This document shows positions 39,556 to 45,285 of a stretch of 45,285 nt of DNA, one piece after another. The stretch is from NCBI GenBank assembly GCA_032718475.1, contig JAUCBJ010008379.1, positions 1 through 45,285 of the forward strand. The letters run 5' to 3'. How positions within the stretch are numbered: the stretch's first letter is position 1; each line of letters begins with the position of its first letter. The notes below the pieces were generated by a model. The model was not told where the DNA came from. It saw only the letters and a list, made by a program, of their open reading frames with translations, and made no database searches. The DNA comes from Nemertoderma westbladi (Eukaryota; Xenacoelomorpha; Nemertodermatida; Nemertodermatidae). The position numbers and the translations under genes are program-made.

Positions 39556-40028
39556 TGTTGTATTACTTACTATCTCAGGTGACAGAAGATATAATGCCAT
39601 GTCTGAAATAGTTTATTCCGCAATATATTTGTCTGGTTATTTTTTAATTGAATTTTTGCAAAGTAGTAAAATTAATGTTCTTAAAAATAATATTATTATT
39701 TTATATGTAACCTAGGAAATTATCTACATTTTTTCGCTGCAGCTTTAAGAGTGTACATTGATTTAATATTATTTCAATACCCATATTACTACATCGGCAT
39801 ACGATGCGTTGGCGTTGTATCACACATCTCCACATAGATGTATCAGCAGTTACTCGCACAGTTTCGAAACTTCGCATAGTTATAACTGTATAAAGATCGT
39901 CAGTCTTGGTTTAGGAAAAATATTTTAATGCAAAACAGGACGAGCGACGAGCGCAACGATGCATATAATGAAGACGAGTACTGCGTAGATTATATTCCTA
40001 TAAACCATACCTGGCTTCGCCTATTGAA
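39556..40028 (+). repeat. Direct duplication, copy B
   Basis: Second copy of 38668-39155. The tail unit (AGATCGTCAGTCTGCGTTTA to ACCACCTGGCTTCGCATAT, about 130 bp) recurs additionally at about 39180-39310 and 40044-40160, so the region grew by repeated tandem duplication. Confidence 0.88.
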
Positions 40029-40731
40029 GGCATCAGTAGTATAAATATCGTCAGTCAGTCTGCGTTTAGGAAATATGTTTAAATACAAAACAGGACGAGC
40101 ACAACGACGTTTATAATAATGAAGACGAGTACTGCCTACTGCGTTGAAGGCATCGGTAGTTATAAATTACTGGGCATAATAATTATTTTTTGCGTGTAAT
40201 GGTTATTTTTTGCGCGCTAAAATTTATTTTTTACGGGTAATAAACCGCTGTAAAGTTCAGTTAAAATAATTATTGAATGAAAACACCAAATGTATGCCAT
40301 AGTTGAATCCCGGTCGCGGATACTGCGAAAATAAATAAATATCAACATATTGCAAATATGTTAGTTTAATTTAATCTCAACCACAGCCATAGAATAATTC
40401 AATTAAAATTACTAATTAAAGCAAAAAGTACAAAAATTTAGAAAAATTAGTCCATCAAATACAACATCACCTATAAAACCCAAACCTCTTACAGTAATCT
40501 ACGACATTTTTCGTTAAATAATTATAATTTAGCTAGACGATTAAAGTAACTGTATTTCAACAGTCATATAATTAAATTAATGCCTCAAAATATGCGATCA
40601 ATGAATATATAAAAAAATTAAAATGACTGGACCGCTGTACAGGGCGGGTGTTAGACTAACTTACTAACTAATTAATGAAACAAAGTTATACCAAAGTGTT
40701 TCAATATATTTGTACTTGAATGGTTGGTTTA

Positions 40732-41655
40732 TTAAGGGGGGGGGGGGGGGGGGGGGCACACATAACTTGAACCTTACATTTTTGTGTCTTTGGACCCTAA
40801 AATTGGGTGAAAATTATTTTTTGTGCTACTAAACATCGTCGGATTATGTAAGAATAACCAAACAACACATTTTTAAAATTGGCCCCAAAATGGCTCCGTA
40901 ATGGCCAAAAGTGCCTTTTTGCGCCAAGGGCTATTTCTCCACTAATATTTGTTGAAATTTGTAGAAATTTGGAATATAAGTTCAGAAGAACCCTGCATCC
41001 AATCCTTCTGAACAAATTTTGTCTCAAATGTTCTGGAGCCTTTTTAGAACAAAAAGGCCCCAAAAAATGTTTTTTTTTACCTTTTTGATATAAAAAGGCT
41101 CCAGGGCACTTCCAATCAAATTTGTCCAGAAGAAGTATGGAGAAATGTATTCTTAACACGTGTACCAAATTTCAACTCATTTCCGTTGAAATTGGCGGAG
41201 AAATAGCCTTTTTCATGATAAAACGTCATTCTGAGATATGGGTGTTTAAAGATTGAGGAACAATTCAAACTTTCCCGTTATTTTAGATAATACCAATTTT
41301 CTATGTTTGTCAATAACTTTGTCAAAAATGAATGAAATTCAACGGAATTTTTCCTGCTTGCTAAACATATAACTAGTAAAACAACGTTTTAGCAATTTTA
41401 TTAATATCTGTAACGTGAGAGCTTTTTTTATGAAAAGGGCCCCGTACAATTGTAAAATATAGTGCTGCTCGAAGGCTTGTCAAACATCATACTACCTACG
41501 TTTTGGGTGATATCTTGAGTTTGAGAAAAGATATGAGAAAACGGCTTGCAGATTTGAAATCTTCATTAAATTTGGCACATGATAGAATAAAATTTTTTTT
41601 TTGTCCATTTCCAAAATAGGGGGTGCTACCCCCCCCCCCCCCCCCCCCCCCTTAA
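40732..41655. mobile_element. Palindromic element with TTAA flanks and G21/C23 homopolymer ends
   Basis: The left side reads TTAA then G21 (40736-40756); the right side reads C23 (41629-41651) then TTAA. Inside, 40920-41060 is inversely repeated at 41075-41215 (AAAAAGGCTCCAG facing CTGGAGCCTTTTT, CTATTTCTCC facing GGAGAAATAG). TTAA duplications are known for piggyBac- and Kolobok-type elements. No transposase is present. Confidence 0.55.
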
Positions 41656-42047
41656 ATATATTCTAGCAAACAATAATCTCAAATATGCAGACACTGTAAA
41701 GCAATAAAATTAAGGCAAAAATAATTAACAACGTTAAAATTTCGATTACGGCCAATTTTATTTGGACCAAAAGCAACAGCTGACAGATATGAAGGGCATT
41801 GCCCTTTTTTACTGCACTGGAAATAACTATGTCGAACTTTAGTAAAATCTTATCTAATAATATAATGTGGCAAGTTAATTTAACTGAAAGGTACTAGTTT
41901 GACATCAAAGCCGCTGATAAAATTAATACACCAGAAAACAAAAAGCAATGCATCAGTATATAAAAAATTATAGGTGTCCAGTTGTTGATAAATAATTCCA
42001 CAGGGTACATGTGAAACTTAATTGGTAATAATAGAGAACGGGCCCAT

Positions 42048-42116
42048 TAGTCGTTGATTGGCTAATATCATACAATAAGTAAGGATGCTGATTGGCTAAT
42101 ATCAACCAATAAGGAT
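42048..42116 (+). repeat. Short direct repeat TGATTGGCTAATATCA
   Basis: Two copies of (C)TGATTGGCTAATATCA followed by CAATAAG(TA)AAGGAT, about 37 bp apart; each contains a CCAAT box on the - strand. Confidence 0.7.
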
Positions 42117-42319
42117 CCAACTAAAAGGTCGCCATTCTAATAATATTATCTTGCCTGTTGCCAGTGTCGGGACCTCTCCGAAATATCAGTTTATTTTTAA
42201 ACTTTTTAACAATTTGATGGTCAAAATGTGTTTTTTTGTACGACATATTGTGAGAGGCTGGCAGCAAACTAACGAAGTAATTATAACAAGGGGATACGAT
42301 TCACTCAGCCCACAAATAT

Positions 42320-43234
42320 ACACCATGACCCGTAATATAGTGTCAGTTTCTGATGACACGGACCCCCCCCCCCCCCAGATTTTTCTACAAATTTTTATCA
42401 TATTGCTTGAAATTTGAAACACAACTAGTTCAACTCACCGTGGTTGTTACCATGAAGCCGGAATTTTCGATTTCGCCTTTAAATTTTATTTATAAGCGTT
42501 TTAAAAAAGTGTCTTTGCGAAATCATACCCCGTATCGTGGCCATTCTACACATTAGTCGTAATTTTTTCACATCAATAGAAAGCTTGCGTTGCAAGGATT
42601 CCAAATTGTAACAATATCTGAATTTCGTTGAGAAACAGCTGAGATATAGGCGTTCAAAGATTGCAAGAATTATTGTTCGCTGCAGGCCATTTATTCTATT
42701 TTATAAATACACAAAATTCTAGAACGTGATATTTATTTTATGTTTATTTATTTATTTATTTACACAATGTTCTGGAACAATTTGTTTATGTATGATTAGC
42801 TAAGGCAATATAGATATTGTATAGGCATACCGCTGTTGCCTACCAACTCGAATAAATGGCCTGCAGCGAACAATAATTCTTGCAATCTTTGAACGCCTAT
42901 ATCTCAGCTGTTTCTCAACGAAATACAGATATTGTTACATATTTGGAATCCTTGGACCGCAAGCTTTCTAATGATATCTATAAAGCGAAGTTAATGTGAA
43001 GAATGGCGATGATAGGAGATGTGCAATTTCGCAAAGACACTTTTTTAAAACACTTATAATAAAAAAACTTTAAGGCAAAATCGAAAATTCCGGCTTCATG
43101 GCATGGGGTCAACCACGGTGAGTTGAACTAGTTGGGTTTCAAATTTCAAGCAACATGATAAAGATTTGTAGAAAAATTTGGGGGGGGGGGGGGGGTGTCA
43201 TCAGAAAATGACACTATATTACGGGACACGGTGT
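42320..43234. mobile_element. Long inverted-repeat (foldback) element with internal C/G homopolymers
   Basis: The left arm (42320-42705) and right arm (42850-43234) are inverse copies with about 145 bp between. Outer parts are ACACC(A/G)TG(A/T)CCCGTAATATAG and GTTTCTGATGACAC, then C15 (left) or G15 (right), then AGATTTTTCTACAAATT. Inner parts include GAACGCCTATATCTCAGCTG and CCTGCAGCGAACAATAATTC. No coding region survives in more than short shadows. Confidence 0.85.
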
Positions 43235-43636
43235 AATAAATTAATCAAAAATTTAAGTGAGTCATATTGCTACAAATCTTTACAGGATTGCAAATAAATA
43301 TAAATAACTGAGTAACTAAGAGTATATTTAAACAGCGCTGCGAAGCTCCAAATTTTATGGACCACAGAACAAATTACATTTGAAAAGTTTTGATTGGAAT
43401 AATAATTTATCTTTCAATACAAAGTTCTTCAGCAGTAAATGTTGTCGACTTGTACAAATTAGTATAACATATCGTCGGTTTCTTCTAAACATCCCAAAAA
43501 TAACTGTCGGTAACGTTATTTTTTTTCTAATTCCGAAACCAAAATGTACTTTATTTACTTTAGATGTTCAAATAAATTGCAAGTTTATATCAAGTGTATG
43601 TAAATCACTGCTGGCATTAAACAGCTTCTCTGAAGG

Positions 43637-43955
43637 TTAAGTTTATTTGGGGCAGCAGTAGAGTCTGTGCTGCAATATGGTGGTCCCAGATGGACAGCCC
43701 ATGACTTTCGTGAGACGCCTCCTAAAGGACACAAGCCTTGAAGATGGGGATAATCTCGCGAAAGTCATGGGGGATAGGGAGTTGTGGCGGAGCTACTTTG
43801 TTGATAAGCCGGCATATCATTTTTAATGTACGCTGCATTGTGCTTGCCAATTGTGGATTGCATGGTGGTGACAAAATGTTATTGTTAAGACGGCAGAGCA
43901 TCTCAATGTGCAGTTTCAATGCAGCAGGCCGATTATAGTAGTGTAGTAGTATAAG
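43637..43955 (+). mobile_element. Internally deleted LINE fragment, same family as 32477-34201
   Basis: The first 45 bp match the RT thumb region (GTTTATTTGGGGCAGCAGTAG against TTATTTAGAGCAGCAGTAG). It then jumps directly to the GGACAGCCCATGACTTT segment 280 bp further along in the family and runs to the 3' end (GTTGTGGCGGAGC, GATAAGCCGGCATATCA, TTATAGTAGTGTAGTAGT tail). The frame reads past the TGA seen in the 34-kb copy. Confidence 0.8.
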
Positions 43956-44292
43956 TGTAGGGTTCATGGCAATAAAAACAAAGGAAGTTGGAGCTTGGGA
44001 TATTTATTTTTATCAGTTTAAAATTGAAATGAGAAATATACATAAATCCAAACCGTTTAAGAACCATAAGTATTAAATTTTAACAGGAGAATTGAATTTT
44101 TCATAAGTATGTTTCTGGAAATTTTGAGTTTGGGATATTTTGAAAAAACCTGTCGATATAAAGCTGAAAAAAAAATGTTCAGGCTACTGAAGCCGGCGTC
44201 AGACACCCGTAGTTTTTACTAGATTTAGTTTCAGTTCGCAACTACGATTACAATATGGAAGATCAAAAACACCAAGAATAGATGCATCATGG

Positions 44293-44370
44293 CCCAACCA
44301 ATCACCGCGATCCTTACAGGATAACCGCCATGGCGACATTAACCAATCACAAGCACGGGATTCAACCAAT
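44293..44370. promoter_or_regulatory. Cluster of three CCAAT boxes
   Basis: AACCAATCACC, AACCAATCACA and AACCAATGATA in 75 bp, same orientation, compatible with NF-Y sites of a + strand promoter. They also fall in the presumed 3' UTR of the minus-strand exon, so the role is unclear. Confidence 0.25.
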
Positions 44371-44380
44371 GATACGACGA

Positions 44381-44662
44381 TTACTTGGAATGACTGCGGA
44401 AGATCTGGTCGTCCATATCTATGATCCCGACGCCCATAACTACGTCGTCATGGATACCGTACTCCTGACCCCGGTTGCCTAGGTCCGCAGGCTCGTCGTC
44501 GGTGGTTGTCCCGCCATCATCGGCGCCCCGCGACGTCGTGTTCAATCTGTCGTCGTCGTCGTCGGACCCGCTGTCGCACTCTGACGTCATCGACTTGAGG
44601 GGCGGCGGAAGCGCGCAGTCGTAACACGGGCCTTCGGTGTTGGCCCGACGACGGGATTTACG
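44381..44662 (-). CDS. Probable terminal exon of an unknown acidic protein
   Basis: On the - strand a long pyrimidine tract and TTACTTCAG acceptor (44671-44663) precede 94 codons including the TAA stop at 44381. The exon is much richer in GC than its surroundings. It encodes a basic start (KSRRRANTEG), CYDCALPPPLKSM, an acidic run SGSDDDDDR, ADDGGTTTDDEPADL and a hydrophobic GVGIIDMDDQIF near the end. No domain is recognised. Upstream exons would lie beyond 44700, possibly outside the window. Confidence 0.45.
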   Translation of the reverse strand, partial: RKSRRRANTEGPCYDCALPPPLKSMTSECDSGSDDDDDRLNTTSRGADDGGTTTDDEPADLGNRGQEYGIHDDVVMGVGIIDMDDQIFRSHSK

Positions 44663-44867
44663 CTGAAGTAAAAAAAAACAGACAAGTTTCACTTTACAAC
44701 AAGACGATCAGAGAAACACATATAAATAAATATAGAGCAAACAATAATAAACTTACTAGAAAATAATAAAATAATGAACAATTATTACAGTTACCAATGT
44801 GATTTAGTCGTTAGAACAAATTTGGCGACAAATTTCTCACTTTGATTAATTTACTTTGCTAGTTAGT

Positions 44868-45050
44868 TGGTCCATGTGAAGTATACCCGACTTTATGTCG
44901 AAATATTTTACTTTGCAGTTTGAGTTTACCCCCTTATGAAGAATACCAGGTTTTCACTAAAAACCCAGATTAGAAGGGCTGAATCTAACCAAATCAATGA
45001 AAAAATTAGTATCTTACACGTTAAAAGATAGAAATAAAATGTAAAAAATA
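44868..45050 (+). repeat. Second copy of the CCATGTGAAGTATACC repeat family
   Basis: Collinear with 18650-18815: TCCATGTGAAGTATACC, TTTTACTTTGCAGTT, GAAGAATACCAGGTTTTCAC, AGAAGGGCTGAATCTAACCAAA, AAATTAGTAT. The right inverted terminus was not found before the window ends, so it is truncated or diverged. Confidence 0.75.
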
Positions 45051-45285
45051 CAAAATAAATTATTCATATAAGAATGTGAGAAGCTCTTACTAGGCTTCTT
45101 AAGCCAAGGAATGGCTGTTCATCATTATGGGAGAAGTATGTGATTGGTTGGCTCGGTGACAGATGGACCTAACTTCTTCCACATTAAACTCTTCAACTTT
45201 GTTTCCCAAGTTGCTTTGGTTCCTATTTATCGACCAGTCTGGGATGAAAGCCAGGGTTGGGCTAGACTGCAACAATTAAAGCACT

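Larger units (their letters stand above)
37379..40308. mobile_element. 2.9-kb non-autonomous DNA element with long inverted termini and a perfect 8-bp target duplication
   Basis: The element is 37387-40300. The left end is ATGGCATACATTTTATTCG; the right end read inward is ATGGCATACATTTGGTG. Inverted similarity runs about 150 bp inward (TTTAACTGAACTT, ATTTTAG(T/C)GCGCA, and AATAATTATTACGCGCAAAA repeats). agttgaat flanks both sides (37379-37386 and 40301-40308). The interior is a patchwork of tandem repeats and duplications with no transposase. Confidence 0.82.

Noticed and set aside
40797-41168. ORFs on both strands with similar FLEQKGPKK-type peptides
   Set aside because: They arise because the DNA is an inverted repeat, so both strands read alike; no protein is implied.

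Overview
This window is nuclear DNA from an invertebrate animal, most likely marine. The evidence is phase-matched GT-AG introns, animal gene families (a large-Rab GTPase and a TMEM184 membrane protein), AT-rich spacers, and a dense load of metazoan transposons: non-LTR elements of two kinds, BEL/Pao LTR elements, a FLYWCH-type Mutator-like element, foldback elements and tRNA-like sequences. No species can be named from the sequence. Nothing points to a bacterial source.  Layout: (1) 1-10180 is transposon wreckage. It holds a solo LTR with a perfect 5-bp target duplication (238-842), an inverted pair of 21-bp-unit arrays (about 1058-1905), the 3' end of a LINE (about 1930-2362), and a 5'-truncated minus-strand LINE (about 4390-10180). 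That LINE was split at its stop codon by a Mutator-like element (5119-7553) with terminal inverted repeats, an 8-bp target duplication and a broken transposase gene. (2) 11465-20958 is the host gene: the last five recognised exons of a CRACR2A/RAB44/RASEF-like Rab GTPase on the + strand, ending in a CCS prenylation motif. Its last intron holds a whole intronless TMEM184C-like gene on the opposite strand (16226-17485), a 1.76-kb foldback element with an 8-bp target duplication, a smaller MITE nested inside that, and a tRNA-like SINE. (3) 21890-29743 is a decayed BEL/Pao-type retroelement on the - strand. It has a 3' LTR, a 5'-truncated pol (reverse transcriptase to integrase), and, unusually, a region downstream of pol that resembles a 3'-5' exonuclease followed by a three-CCHC-knuckle protein. 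(4) 31628-36396 contains an unrecognised minus-strand coding region interrupted by a nearly intact LINE with a 12-bp target duplication, a gag-protease remnant of another BEL/Pao-like element, and a foldback element made of G-rich 20-bp-type repeats. (5) 37387-40300 is a non-autonomous 2.9-kb element with long inverted termini and a perfect 8-bp target duplication, filled with tandem duplications. (6) 40732-43234 holds two palindromic elements punctuated by long G/C homopolymers. (7) 43637-45285 has another LINE remnant, a probable terminal exon of an unknown acidic protein, and a second copy of the MITE family seen in the Rab intron.  The two supported host genes (Rab and TMEM184C-like) are both membrane-traffic or membrane proteins, but their overlap is positional and no shared pathway can be claimed. 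Most of the window records nested insertions, and several can be ordered in time from their target-site duplications.
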